Notes: generated by a model not told the origin, from the sequence alone. Positions 14,647 through 23,799 are shown, counted from the stretch's first letter. The stretch is DNA of 30,331 nt from an uncultured Pseudomonadota bacterium (GCA_903909415.1 CAIVVS010000033.1:1-30331), one strand, 5' to 3'. Numbers and translations are program-made.

Positions 14647-15609
14647 ATGACCGTCCCCGTCCGCCGCCATGCCATCGCCGCCCTGTGCGCCTTGCTTCCC
14701 GCGCTCGTCCATGCCCAGTCGGCCTCGTGGCCGTCGCGGCCGGTGCGGCTGGTGATCCCGTTTGCCGCCGGCGCGGGCACCGACGTGGTCGCGCGAACGG
14801 TCAGCAACAAGGCCGCCGAGCTGCTGGGCCAGCCCGTGGTGGCCGAGAACCGCGCCGGCGCCAATGGCAACCTAGGAGCGGAAGCTGCGGCGAAGTCCGC
14901 CGCCGATGGCTACACCATCGCCATCCTGTCGACCATCCATGCCGCCAACCAGAGCTTTTTCCGCAAGCTCGGCTACGGCATGGCGGCGGATTTCGTCCCG
15001 GTGGTGGAACTGGGCGTCTCGCCCACGGTGTGGGTGGTGCGCGCCGATTTGCCGGTGGACGGCATCGACGCGCTGGCGAAGTACGCGAAGGCCAATCCCG
15101 GCAAGCTGACCTATGGCTCGGGCGGGGCCCAGCACCCTGCCGAGCTGTTCAAGGCGCTCACCGGCGCCGACATCACCGTCGTGCCCTACAAGGGCGTGTC
15201 GGCGGCATTGCAGGACCTGCTGGCGGGACGCGTGGACATGACGGTGGCGGGACTGCTGGACACCAGCGCGCACATCAGGGCCGGCAAGCTGCGCGCGCTG
15301 GCCACCACCAACACCGCGCGCCTGCCGCAGTTTCCCGATGCACCCGCGATGGCCGAGGGCCTGCCGGGCTACGACTTCACGCTCTGGTACGGTCTGTTCG
15401 CGCCCACCGGCACGCCGGCGGAGCCGCAGGCCAGGTTGCGCGCCGCGGTGCTGGCGTCGCTGCAGTCCCCGGACGTGCTCGCGCGCTTCGAGGCGCTGAG
15501 CCTGCGCCCGGCAAAGTCCTCACAGGGGGAGTTCGGCGCCCGGGTGCGCGCCGAGATCGCGCGCTGGGCGGATACGGTGAAGAAGGCGAAGATCGAGTTG
15601 CAGGACTGA
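14647..15609 (+). CDS. Bug/TctC family periplasmic substrate-binding protein
   Basis: This 320-residue protein has the signal peptide VRRHAIAALCALLPALVHAQ. Bug motifs follow: LVIPFAAGAGTDVVAR, AENRAGANGNLG, AADGYTIAI, VVPYKGVSAALQDL and FAPTGTPAEPQARL. AGGAA lies 6 bp before ATG 14647. It is the only Bug gene in the window on the plus strand, divergent from the SDR at 13722-14447 and probably sharing the regulatory region at 14531-14561. It ends in a convergent arrangement with a cysteine hydrolase gene, separated by a strong hairpin. As for the other receptors here, membrane partners are absent and the ligand is unknown. Confidence 0.93.
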   Translation: MTVPVRRHAIAALCALLPALVHAQSASWPSRPVRLVIPFAAGAGTDVVARTVSNKAAELLGQPVVAENRAGANGNLGAEAAAKSAADGYTIAILSTIHAANQSFFRKLGYGMAADFVPVVELGVSPTVWVVRADLPVDGIDALAKYAKANPGKLTYGSGGAQHPAELFKALTGADITVVPYKGVSAALQDLLAGRVDMTVAGLLDTSAHIRAGKLRALATTNTARLPQFPDAPAMAEGLPGYDFTLWYGLFAPTGTPAEPQARLRAAVLASLQSPDVLARFEALSLRPAKSSQGEFGARVRAEIARWADTVKKAKIELQD

Positions 15610-15617
15610 GCGCCGTA

Positions 15618-15640
15618 CCGGGCGCAGGGCCTGCGCCCGG
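15618..15640. terminator. Strong hairpin between convergent genes
   Basis: Eleven-bp perfect arms (CCGGGCGCAGG / CCTGCGCCCGG) meet around one central base, so the real loop would open to about 3-5 nt. Outer bases GTAC continue the pairing with a one-base bulge. It lies 9 bp after the Bug stop and 27 bp before the stop of the opposing hydrolase gene, fitting a bidirectional terminator, although no T-run is present. Confidence 0.6.
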
Positions 15641-15666
15641 GTACCAGCCGTCAGGCGGGCCAGTCG

Positions 15667-16305
15667 TCAGCCGGACGGGTCGCCCAGGTAGCCAAGCAGG
15701 TCGTCCACGGGAACGACGTCGGCGTAGCGCGAGTCCATGTCCTTCATGTGCAGCGCATGCAGGTCGGGCAGGAAGTCGCCCACGGCCTCGGCCGCGACCA
15801 GCGGACGGTAGCCGTGCTGCATCGCATCGACGACGCTCGCCCGGACGCAGACGCTGGTGGTGCACCCGGCGATCACCAGGGTGTCGACCGAGGCTGCCTG
15901 CAGGCGCGCATGCAGGTCGGTGCCGAAGAAGGCCGACGGGTACTTCTTGACGATCAGGGGTTCGTCCTCGGTCCTGCCCAGGCGCGCGTCGATGCCGACG
16001 ACGGGATCGCCCAGCGGGCAATGGCGCAGCCAGGGCGCCTTGATGCCCCACAGCCCGGCGTCGCGCAGGTCCGGTTCGTAGGCCAGCGTGGTGTACAGGA
16101 CCGGAACACGGCCGCGCGCCGCGTCCAGCAGCCGGCGCGTCTGGGCAATCTCCGCGCCGAACTCGCCGCCCGGGAACGCGGACGGCCCTTCGGTGAAGGC
16201 GCGGCTGAAGTCGATCACCAGGACGGCCGGCCGCGTCCCGCGGCCGATGCGAAAGCCGTAGCCGCGCCGGTCGTAGAACGCGATGAGGTCGTCGACCTGT
16301 CCCAT
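15667..16305 (-). CDS. Cysteine hydrolase (isochorismatase-like; N-carbamoylsarcosine amidase/maleamate amidase branch)
   Basis: This 212-residue enzyme has the complete triad: D32 (VLVIDFSRAF), K120 (LIVKKYPSAFFGT) and C153 (GCTTSVCVRAS). The extended N-terminus (IAFYDRRGYGFRIGRGTRPA) and the KKYPSAFFGTDL segment resemble N-carbamoylsarcosine amidohydrolase and bacterial maleamate amidohydrolase, so it probably cleaves an amide or carbamoyl C-N bond in the cytoplasm. It lies 20 bp downstream of the NMT1-type binding-protein gene on the same strand, and divergent from that system's ATPase and permease. This suggests it acts on the compound that the ABC system imports. It is distinct from the hydrolase at the left edge. 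The exact substrate is not established. Confidence 0.92.
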   Translation of the reverse strand: MGQVDDLIAFYDRRGYGFRIGRGTRPAVLVIDFSRAFTEGPSAFPGGEFGAEIAQTRRLLDAARGRVPVLYTTLAYEPDLRDAGLWGIKAPWLRHCPLGDPVVGIDARLGRTEDEPLIVKKYPSAFFGTDLHARLQAASVDTLVIAGCTTSVCVRASVVDAMQHGYRPLVAAEAVGDFLPDLHALHMKDMDSRYADVVPVDDLLGYLGDPSG

Positions 16306-16325
16306 GGCTTCCGCGCCCCGGCGGG

Positions 16326-17327
16326 TTACAGGCGCGAGGTGATCGCGTCGGTGTAGAACTGCCCCGGCGTGCCGGACTTGATCAGGCCCGCCTTGAGCAT
16401 GGCGTCCACCATCGACTTCCAGGCCGCCGGGTCGTTCTTGAGCAGTTTGCTGGTGTCGTCATGCCACCAGAGCGCTTCCTCGTCGCGCATCGCCTTCACC
16501 GTGAAATCGACCTGCTTGGCGCCCTCGATCTCCCAGGACTTCGCCATGCGTTCGACCAGCATGCGTCCGTCGCCCCGCTTGAGTTCGAGGATGGAGGCCT
16601 TCTCGGCGCGCAGGATCCTCAGCAGCAGGTCGGGCTCCTTCTGCACCGTCTCGCGCAGCGCGAAGTAGGCCTGCCCCGGCATCGCGACCGCGTCGCTGGT
16701 GCTCCACATCAGGATCTTCTCGCCCGACTCGGTCAGCGTCGTCGTCGTGCCGATGCTGACGATGTGCGCGTCCACGCGGCCCTGCTGGATCAGGCCCCAG
16801 CCGCCGGGACTGTTGCCGATGGCCTCGCGGCGCACGCTGTCCAGCGGCAGGCCGTTGATCGCCAGCATCATGTCGATGATGTTGTCCGAGGCACTGCCCT
16901 TGGCGGCGATGCCGATCACCTTGCCGACCATGTCCCTGGCGTTGCGGATGGGCTTCTGCGGCGAGCTGTAGACGACGATGGGGGAGCGGTGCTCGATGGT
17001 GGCGAAGGCGACGATGGGTGCGCCCTCGACGATGGCCTTGGCCATGGCCAGCGGGTCGCCGCGGCCGTACAGCGCACGGCCGGCGATCACCTGCTGCACC
17101 GCCACCGCCGAGCCCTTGCCCGGCAGCACGTTGAGTTGCAGCCCCTCCTTGGCGAGGTGTCCGCCGGCCTGCGCATTCAACGTGGGCGCATAGCCCACCA
17201 GGTAGCCGAACGGCGTGATGAAGGTGACTTCCCGCCGCTGCTGGGCCAGGGCGCGGCCCCCGACCAGCGAACCGGCTGCGAGCGTCGCCGCGGCGCCCAG
17301 GAAGTGTCGACGTGCATGGCTGGTCAT
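16326..17327 (-). CDS. NMT1/SsuA-type ABC transporter substrate-binding protein, Tat-exported
   Basis: This 333-residue protein has a twin-arginine signal (HARRHFLGAAATLAAGSLVGG, R6-R7) ending near ALAQQ. The mature part is an NMT1/THI5-like or SsuA-like binding protein: FITPFGYLVGYAPTLNAQ, GHLAKEGLQLNVLPGKGS, AIVEGAPIVAFA and a long helical C-terminal lobe. Such proteins bind nitrate, alkanesulfonates, thiamine precursors or aromatic acids such as phthalate. ATG 17327 is chosen because GAGGGG lies 7 bp upstream and the Tat motif then falls at the N-terminus. It is divergent from the matching ATPase and permease genes, with a perfect palindrome (17355-17373) between them. Tat export implies the protein folds before secretion. 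Confidence 0.93.
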   Translation of the reverse strand: MTSHARRHFLGAAATLAAGSLVGGRALAQQRREVTFITPFGYLVGYAPTLNAQAGGHLAKEGLQLNVLPGKGSAVAVQQVIAGRALYGRGDPLAMAKAIVEGAPIVAFATIEHRSPIVVYSSPQKPIRNARDMVGKVIGIAAKGSASDNIIDMMLAINGLPLDSVRREAIGNSPGGWGLIQQGRVDAHIVSIGTTTTLTESGEKILMWSTSDAVAMPGQAYFALRETVQKEPDLLLRILRAEKASILELKRGDGRMLVERMAKSWEIEGAKQVDFTVKAMRDEEALWWHDDTSKLLKNDPAAWKSMVDAMLKAGLIKSGTPGQFYTDAITSRL

Positions 17328-17354
17328 GGCAGTACCCCTCGGTTGATTGCGCAT

Positions 17355-17373
17355 CGCAACGGTATTCGTTGCG
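17355..17373. promoter_or_regulatory. Operator-like palindrome in divergent ABC-transporter region
   Basis: Perfect 7-bp arms (CGCAACG / CGTTGCG) are separated by GTATT, 28 bp upstream of the binding-protein ATG and about 95 bp upstream of the ATPase GTG. The 19-bp size and central position between divergent genes fit a dimeric regulator site. No regulator gene is adjacent. Confidence 0.5.
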
Positions 17374-17466
17374 TTTAGACTAGCATCCGCTGCATTGAGC
17401 GTCCAACCTGCGGCGTCCAACCTCCGGCCTCCAGCGGCCGACAACCAACCGGAACCGGGCCTGCAC

Positions 17467-18282
17467 GTGTCATCCGAAGCGACCATCAGGCGGCACCTCG
17501 CCGTCCCGGACATCAGCCTGGCGGGCGTCGCGAAGCGCTACGAAAGCCGCGGCGAGTCCGTGCTCGCCGTGGACCGCACCGACCTGCGCATCCCCGGGGG
17601 CGAGTTCCTGGTGCTGCTGGGCCCGTCGGGCTGCGGCAAGACCACCATGCTGCGCATGATCGCGGGCCTGATCCGCCCGAGCGCCGGCGGCATCCACATC
17701 GGCGAGCGCGACCTGTGGCGCGGCGACCGGCGCGACGACGCGGCGGTCAACGAGCTGGGCGTGGTGTTCCAGGAGGCCAACCTGTTTCCCTGGTTCTCCA
17801 TCGAGAAGAACGTCGCCCTGCCGCTGCGGCTGCGCGGCGTCCCGCGGGACGAGCGCCTGGCCAAGGCGCGCGAGTTGTGCCGGCTGGTGGGCATCGCCGG
17901 GTTCGAGCGGTCCTGGCCGCGCCAGTTGTCCGGCGGCATGCGCCAGCGCGCCGCGATCGCGCGCGCGCTGTCGCGCGACCCCAACATCCTGCTGATGGAT
18001 GAGCCGTTCGGCGCGCTGGACGCGATCACGCGCGACCAGCTGAACCTGGAACTGCAGCGCCTCTGGATGGCGCAGGCGTGCACCGTGGTGTTCGTCACCC
18101 ATTCGATCGCCGAGGCGGTATTCCTCGCCGACCGCATCCTGCTGCTCTCGCCGCGCCCAGGGCGCATCGACACCGAACTGCGCGTGCCCTTCCCCAGGCC
18201 CAGGCCGACGTCGATCCAGAGCGAGCCGGCGTTCCAGGAGATCGTTCGCGAACTGCGCGAGCGCCTGGAGAGGATCACGTGA
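17467..18282 (+). CDS. ABC transporter ATP-binding protein (SsuB/TauB type)
   Basis: With start GTG 17467 the protein has 271 residues, a usual length for SsuB/TauB/NrtD-type ATPases. Walker A is GPSGCGKT (52-59), the Q-loop Gln is at 102, the signature LSGGM is at 154-158, Walker B is LLMDEP (175-180), and the switch His is at 212 (VTHSI). The frame is open about 40 codons further upstream to a TTG, but that would run through the palindrome at 17355-17373 and adds no homology. The ribosome binding site is weak. The ATPase energises import with the downstream permease (GTGA overlap) and the divergently encoded Tat-exported binding protein. Confidence 0.92.
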   Translation: MSSEATIRRHLAVPDISLAGVAKRYESRGESVLAVDRTDLRIPGGEFLVLLGPSGCGKTTMLRMIAGLIRPSAGGIHIGERDLWRGDRRDDAAVNELGVVFQEANLFPWFSIEKNVALPLRLRGVPRDERLAKARELCRLVGIAGFERSWPRQLSGGMRQRAAIARALSRDPNILLMDEPFGALDAITRDQLNLELQRLWMAQACTVVFVTHSIAEAVFLADRILLLSPRPGRIDTELRVPFPRPRPTSIQSEPAFQEIVRELRERLERIT

Positions 18283-19070
18283 AGCGCCGCCTCGACCTGA
18301 CCTGGTTCACCACGCCGGCGCTGCTGGTGGCCTTCGTGCTGGCCTGGCACTTCTACGTGAAGTGGTCGGGCGTGTCCAAGTTCATCATTCCGCCGCCCGC
18401 CTCGGTGTGGGAGAGCCTGCTCGACCTGCTGTCCACGCCCAGCACCTGGCGCCACACCTGGATCACGCTCTACGAGACGCTTGCCGGGTTCGCCATCGCC
18501 TGCGTGGTCGGCGTGGGCCTGGGCGCCGTGCTCGGAAAGACGCCGTGGCTGGAGCGCGCGATCAACCCCTTCATCGTCGCCACGCAGGTGGTGCCCAAGG
18601 TCGCGCTGGTGCCGCTGTTCATCCTCTGGTTCGGCTTCGGCCCGGAATCCAAGATCATCGTCGCGGCGGTGCTGGCGTTCTTCCCCATCCTGACCAACAC
18701 GGTGCTGGGCGTGAAGTCCGTGGACCTGGGCCACAAGGACGTGATGACGGTGCTGAACGCCGGGCGCTGGGACTCCTTCCTCACCCTGGAGCTGCCCAGT
18801 TCGCTGCCCGCGATCCTCGCCGGCATGGAGGTGGGCATCGTGCTGGCCATCATCGGCGCGGTGGTCGGCGAGTACCTCGGCGGCAGCACCGGGCTGGGCC
18901 ACCTCGCGGTGGCGTCGCTCAACGACTACAAGGTCGGCATGCTGTTCGCGGTGATCATCCTGCTGACGGTGATCGGCTTCCTGCTCTACCTGCTGATCGG
19001 GTTGCTGCGTCGCTTCGTCATTCCCTGGCACGAATCGGTGATGTCGGAGCGCCAGACGCCGGGCGGATGA
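18279..19070 (+). CDS. ABC transporter permease (SsuC/TauC type)
   Basis: This 263-residue inner-membrane protein begins at GTG 18279, which overlaps the ATPase stop (GTGA), with GGAGAGGA 6 bp upstream. About six hydrophobic segments are visible: ALLVAFVLAWHFYV, GFAIACVVGVGLGAVLG, KVALVPLFILWFGFG, KIIVAAVLAFFPIL, GIVLAIIGAVVGEYLG and LFAVIILLTVIGFLLYLLIGLL. The coupling EAA-like loop reads GRWDSFLTLELPSSLPAI. IIPPPASVWESL near the start is characteristic of SsuC/NrtB-type permeases. It would work as a homodimer with the ATPase. It ends 18 bp before the convergent stop of a DegT-like gene. Confidence 0.93.
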   Translation: MKRRLDLTWFTTPALLVAFVLAWHFYVKWSGVSKFIIPPPASVWESLLDLLSTPSTWRHTWITLYETLAGFAIACVVGVGLGAVLGKTPWLERAINPFIVATQVVPKVALVPLFILWFGFGPESKIIVAAVLAFFPILTNTVLGVKSVDLGHKDVMTVLNAGRWDSFLTLELPSSLPAILAGMEVGIVLAIIGAVVGEYLGGSTGLGHLAVASLNDYKVGMLFAVIILLTVIGFLLYLLIGLLRRFVIPWHESVMSERQTPGG

Positions 19071-19088
19071 GGATCGGTAAATAATCAA

Positions 19089-20366
19089 TTAAAACAGCGG
19101 GTTAGTGTATTTTTGGCGGATTTCCGCGTCCGCCCCGACAGCGTCGCGTCCTTGATCAGTGAGGGCCGCGCCGATGCGCGTCGCATCGAGGCAGGAAGCG
19201 GCCTGCGACTGGGCGGCCCACCCCGGCAGGTAGAGCAGGCTTGCCCAGGCGGCGGCTGCACGGGACGCGGAACGGTGTCCCGCTGGAGCTTCCACCACGC
19301 GCAGGCTGGATGCGCCCCGCGTCGCATCCACGCCCAGCGACTGCAAGCGCCGCGCGAGCGCATCGGGTTCGGCGTCCAGCACCGGCAACACCCAGTGCGT
19401 GTGCGACGCGCAGGCCGCGCCGGGCAGCGTCGCGGCGATGTCCGGCGGCAGCGCGGCATGCACGCGCCGGGCATGCGCCAGGCGGTCCGCCAGCGCGTCG
19501 GCCTGTTCACGCCGGCCGCGCGGGCCCGCCAGCCGCGCGGCCATCAGGCCCAGCAACGCAGCGCAGGGACGGCGGCGTATGCGCGCGAAGAAGCCCGGAC
19601 CCGCGAAGCCGCGCACGCTGCCGCTGACGATGCGGTCGTGGTCGGCGCCCGCCAGCCGGCACGCCAGCACGAACAGCGAATACACCGGGCGCGCCGCCAG
19701 CACCTGCAGGAGCGCGTACTTGAGCAAGCGCGCGGCGTACGAAGCGCGTGGCTGCAGCGGCCAGGCTTGCTGGACCGCGGCGACGCGCGCGGCCAGCGCC
19801 GGGTCGCGGAAGCGCGCCATCGCGCCGGCCAGCGTGGTCGCGGTCTTGATCGGCCCGAAGGAGAACAGCGCCACGTCGCTCGCGGGATGGCCCAGCCAGC
19901 CGTCGCCCGCCCAGGCCTGCGCCGCGTCCTCGACCAGCAGCAGGCCCCGCTCGCGCGCGAAGGCGGCGATGGCGTCCATGGGCATGCGCGCGCCGAACAG
20001 GTGGGCGACCACCAGCAGGCGCGCGCGCGGCCCGGCGGCGCGCCGGAGCGAGTCCATGTCCACCGACAGCGAGGCGATGTCCATGTCCACCGGTACCGGT
20101 ACCAGTCCGTGCTCGTGCGCGATGCGCGGCATGTCGGCTATGGTGAGCGCCGACATCAGCACCTCGCTGCCCTCGGGCAGCGCCAGCGCGGTGAGCAGGG
20201 CGTCGAAGGCGCTGCGCACCGACAGCGCGGGGATGGCGGTGCCGCCGGGAAGGCTGAAGGTGTCACGCAGCCGGCGTTCCGAATCGGCATTTCCCGGGAG
20301 CAGGCAGCCTGCCAGGCCGCAGGCGATGCCACGCCAGCCGATGTCGAGGCGCTTGCGCGGGATCAT
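19089..20366 (-). CDS. DegT/DnrJ/EryC1/StrS-like PLP-dependent aminotransferase
   Basis: The 425-residue protein has the DegT-family fold-type I signatures: SVRSAFDALLTAL near the N-terminus, LLVVAHLFG (117-125), VEDAAQAW with the PLP-contacting D147 and Q150, and SFGPIKTATTLAGAM with the PLP lysine K174. Family members transaminate keto-sugars or dehydrate sugar amines, acting in polysaccharide or antibiotic-sugar synthesis. No sugar genes are nearby; it trails the liv operon by 25 bp, an odd position. After about residue 410 the coding sequence becomes AT-rich (QKYTNPLF-stop) and runs into an AT-rich patch (about 19071-19115), so the C-terminus may be an acquired or rearranged end. The ribosome binding site before ATG 20366 is poor. 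Confidence 0.85.
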   Translation of the reverse strand: MIPRKRLDIGWRGIACGLAGCLLPGNADSERRLRDTFSLPGGTAIPALSVRSAFDALLTALALPEGSEVLMSALTIADMPRIAHEHGLVPVPVDMDIASLSVDMDSLRRAAGPRARLLVVAHLFGARMPMDAIAAFARERGLLLVEDAAQAWAGDGWLGHPASDVALFSFGPIKTATTLAGAMARFRDPALAARVAAVQQAWPLQPRASYAARLLKYALLQVLAARPVYSLFVLACRLAGADHDRIVSGSVRGFAGPGFFARIRRRPCAALLGLMAARLAGPRGRREQADALADRLAHARRVHAALPPDIAATLPGAACASHTHWVLPVLDAEPDALARRLQSLGVDATRGASSLRVVEAPAGHRSASRAAAAWASLLYLPGWAAQSQAASCLDATRIGAALTDQGRDAVGADAEIRQKYTNPLF

Positions 20367-20391
20367 CGTCCGGCCCGCCGCGCGCGAACGG

Positions 20392-21104
<713 letters not shown>

Positions 21105-21108
<4 letters not shown>

Positions 21109-21869
21109 GCGTTCACCTCGGCCTGCACCTCGTCGCCCAGGTAGGCCTTCTTCACTTCCGGGTTGGACTTGATCTCGTCCGGACTGCCGGTGGCGATCAC
21201 GCGGCCCTGCACCAGGACGCTCAGCCGGTCGGCCAGGCGGAACACCGCGTCCATGTCGTGCTCCACCAGCAGCACAGTGACCGCGCCGCGGATCTTCCCT
21301 ATGAGTTCGATCATGCGCTCGGACTCCTCCGGGCCCATGCCGGCCATGGGTTCGTCCAGCAGCAGCAGCTTCGGTTTCGTGGCCAGCGCCAGGCCGACTT
21401 CCAGCTGGCGCTGCTCGCCGTGCGCGAGGTTGCCGGCGAGTTCGTCGGCGCGCGCGGCCAGGCCCACCTGTTCCAGCATGGCGCGCGCCTCGTCGAACAG
21501 CGCGGCCTCGGCCGACAGCGGCCGCCAGAACGACAGGCTGGAGCCGCTGCGCGCCTGCACCGACAGCGCCACGTTGTCCAGCACCGTGAAGCGCCGGAAG
21601 ATGCTGGTGATCTGGTAGGAGCGCGCCAGCCCCTGGCGCACGCGCTGGCTGGAGGAGGTGCGCGTCACGTCCGCGCCGTTGAACAGGATCTGGCCGGTGT
21701 CCGGGCGCAGCGCGCCGGAGAGCTGCGCGATCAGCGTGGTCTTGCCCGCGCCGTTGGGGCCGATCAGCGCATGCACCTCGCCGGGCTCGACCTCGAGGGT
21801 CACGTCGTCGGTGGCGACCACCCCGCCGAAGCGCTTCTGCAGCCTGCGCACGTCGAGCAGCGCGGCCAT
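21105..21869 (-). CDS. livG: Branched-chain amino acid/aromatic acid ABC transporter ATP-binding protein LivG
   Basis: This 254-residue LivG-type ATPase has Walker A GPNGAGKT (37-44), SYQITSIFRRFTVLDNVAL, a signature region LAHGEQR (148-154, replacing the canonical LSGGQ as is usual for LivG), Walker B LLLLDEP and the switch His204 (LVEHDMD). The C-terminal NPEVKKAYLG is diagnostic of the LivG subfamily. It starts 1 bp after the LivM stop and overlaps livF by 4 bp, so the order livH-livM-livG-livF is tightly coupled. Confidence 0.95.
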
Positions 21870-21870
21870 G

Positions 21871-22842
21871 TCAGTGCGCCTTCATCTGGTCGCGCTTGGC
21901 CGCGGCACCGCCGGCCTTGCGCGAGACCGCGCCGCAGATGCCGTTGGGCGCGTACAGCACGATGGCCAGCAGGATGATGCCCACCGGCAGCTGCCAGTAG
22001 ATGGTGTAGCCCGAGAGCACTTCCTCCAGCACCAGCAGCACCAGCGCGCCGAGCAGGCCGCCGTAGTGGTAGCCCACGCCGCCCAGGATCACCATCACCA
22101 TCAGCTGGCCGGAGAGCGTCCATTCCATCAGCTTGGGGCTGACGAAGGAGTTCTGGTTGGCGATCAGCGCGCCGGCCAGGCCGCACAGGGCGCCGGCGAC
22201 CACGAAGCACACCAGCTTGTAGCGGAAGGTGGAAAAGCCGATGGTCTCCATGCGCGCCTCGTTCTCGCGTATCGCCTGCACCACGCGGCCGAAGCGCGAG
22301 GCGATCAGGCGGTGCAGCAGGTAGAGCGAGCCGACCATCAGCGCCATGACCAGGTAGTACCAGGTGAGGTCGTTCTTGAGGTTCAGGCCGAAGCCCACCT
22401 GCGAGCGCGTGGCCATGTTCAGGCCGTCCTCGCCGCCGTAGGACTTCAGCGAGATGAAGATGTAGTACATCATCTGCGCGAAGGCCAGCGTGATCATGAT
22501 GAAGTACACGCCGCGCGTGCGCAGCGAAATCGCGCCGATCAGCAGCGCCACCAGCGCGGACACCGCGATCGCCGCGGGCCAGGCGATCCAGGCGCTCGCC
22601 ACGCCCTCGTCCATCAGGATGCCCACCACGTAGGCGCCCGCGCCGAAGAAGGCCGCGTGGCCGAAGCTCACCATGCCGCCGTAGCCCAGGATCAGGTTCA
22701 GGCTGGAGGCCGCGATCGCGTAGATCATGATGCGGCTGGCGAACGAGATGTAGAAACCCTGGTCCAGGGCGTTCATCACCAGGGGAAACAGCACCAGGGC
22801 GACGATGCCGGCGAGGGCGAGCGGGCGGTGGAGTTTTTCCAT
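21871..22842 (-). CDS. livM: Branched-chain amino acid/aromatic acid ABC transporter permease LivM
   Basis: This 323-residue polytopic membrane protein has the LivM-type signature NLILGYGGMVSFGHAAFFGAGAY after the second hydrophobic segment. Others are AIAVSALVALLIGAISLRTRGVYFIMITLAFAQMMY and the C-terminal VILGGVGYHYGGLLGALVLLVLEEVLSGY that contacts the ATPases. Length and about eight or more membrane segments fit the family. It starts 4 bp after the livH stop and ends 1 bp before livG. The C-terminus is a short basic tail (RKAGGAAAKRDQMK). Confidence 0.95.
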   Translation of the reverse strand: MEKLHRPLALAGIVALVLFPLVMNALDQGFYISFASRIMIYAIAASSLNLILGYGGMVSFGHAAFFGAGAYVVGILMDEGVASAWIAWPAAIAVSALVALLIGAISLRTRGVYFIMITLAFAQMMYYIFISLKSYGGEDGLNMATRSQVGFGLNLKNDLTWYYLVMALMVGSLYLLHRLIASRFGRVVQAIRENEARMETIGFSTFRYKLVCFVVAGALCGLAGALIANQNSFVSPKLMEWTLSGQLMVMVILGGVGYHYGGLLGALVLLVLEEVLSGYTIYWQLPVGIILLAIVLYAPNGICGAVSRKAGGAAAKRDQMKAH

Positions 22843-22846
22843 GGAT

Positions 22847-23767
22847 TCAGCCGCGCGCCGGGAACAGGCCCTGCGGCTTCCAGAACAGCACCGCGGCCAT
22901 GAGCACGTAGATCAGGATGGAGGCCACCGCCGGCCCGAGGTTGGACGCGTAGGCGGGCGGCAGGAACTCGCGGAACAGGTGCGGCAGGAAGGCGCGCCCG
23001 ATGGTGTCGACGATGCCCACCAGCATGGAGCCGACCAGCGCCCCGCGGATCGAGCCGATGCCGCCGATGACGATCACCACGAAGGCGATGATCAGGATGT
23101 TCTCGCCCATCCCCACCTGCACCGCGAGGATGGGCCCGAGCATGGTGCCGGCGATCGCGCACAGCGCCGCGCCGAAGCCGAACACGAAGGTGAACAGCCG
23201 CTTGATGTTCACGCCCATGGCCGTGGCCCTCTCGCGGTTGGAGGCGCCGGCGCGCACCAGCATGCCGGTGCGGGTGCGGGTCACCAGGATGTAGAGCAGC
23301 AGCGCGACCGCCAGGCCCACGCCGATGATCATCAGGCGGTAGGAGGAATAGATCAGCCCGGGAAGGATCTCGACAGGGCCGGAGAGGGACGGCGGCGTGG
23401 ACAGCATGATGGGCTGCGCGCCCCAGATCAGGCGCACCACCTCGTTGGCGATCAGCAGCAGCGCGAAGGTCGCCAGCACCTGGGTCATGTGGTCGCGCTG
23501 GTAGAGCTGGCGCAGGATGCTGACTTCCAGCAGCATGCCGACGATGGCGGTGCCCAGGATCGCCAGCGGCACCGACAGCCAGAACGAGCCGGTGGCCTGC
23601 ACGATGGAGGCCATCAGGTAGGCGCCGACCATGTAGAGCGAGCCGTGCGCCAGGTTGATCATGTCCATGATGCCGAACACCAGCGTCAGGCCGGCGGCCA
23701 GCAGGAAGAGCATCAGGCCGAATTGCAGGCCGTTCAGCGTCTGTTCGGTGATCAGGACCCAGGACAA
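22847..23767 (-). CDS. livH: Branched-chain amino acid/aromatic acid ABC transporter permease LivH (TTG start)
   Basis: This 306-residue polytopic permease has LivH hallmarks: TLNGLQFGLMLFLLAAGLTLVFGIMDMINLAHGS near the N-terminus, IVIGGIGSIRGALVGSMLVGIVDT near residue 240, and a final KPQGLFP. The start codon is TTG 23767: an in-frame TAG lies six codons upstream and there is no ATG or GTG in between, so a TTG (or a downstream start that would cut the first helix) must be used. The ribosome binding site is weak (GGCGGA). It is the first liv permease gene and lies 239 bp downstream of a Bug gene, with a repeat-rich leader in between. Confidence 0.93.
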   Translation of the reverse strand: MSWVLITEQTLNGLQFGLMLFLLAAGLTLVFGIMDMINLAHGSLYMVGAYLMASIVQATGSFWLSVPLAILGTAIVGMLLEVSILRQLYQRDHMTQVLATFALLLIANEVVRLIWGAQPIMLSTPPSLSGPVEILPGLIYSSYRLMIIGVGLAVALLLYILVTRTRTGMLVRAGASNRERATAMGVNIKRLFTFVFGFGAALCAIAGTMLGPILAVQVGMGENILIIAFVVIVIGGIGSIRGALVGSMLVGIVDTIGRAFLPHLFREFLPPAYASNLGPAVASILIYVLMAAVLFWKPQGLFPARG

Positions 23768-23799
23768 GGTGTATCCGCCAGGCTAGAGGGGCGCGCCGG

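Noticed and set aside
12624..15950. Very long plus-strand open frame opposite the aldolase-upstream, Bug and SDR genes
   Set aside because: It is antisense to well-supported genes, has no domain signal, and is rich in Arg/His/Gly as expected for shadows of GC-rich codons.
17343..17381. Sigma-70-like boxes (TTGATT and TAGACT) in the divergent ABC-transporter region
   Set aside because: Their spacing is about 27 bp, too long for a promoter; only the palindrome is reported.
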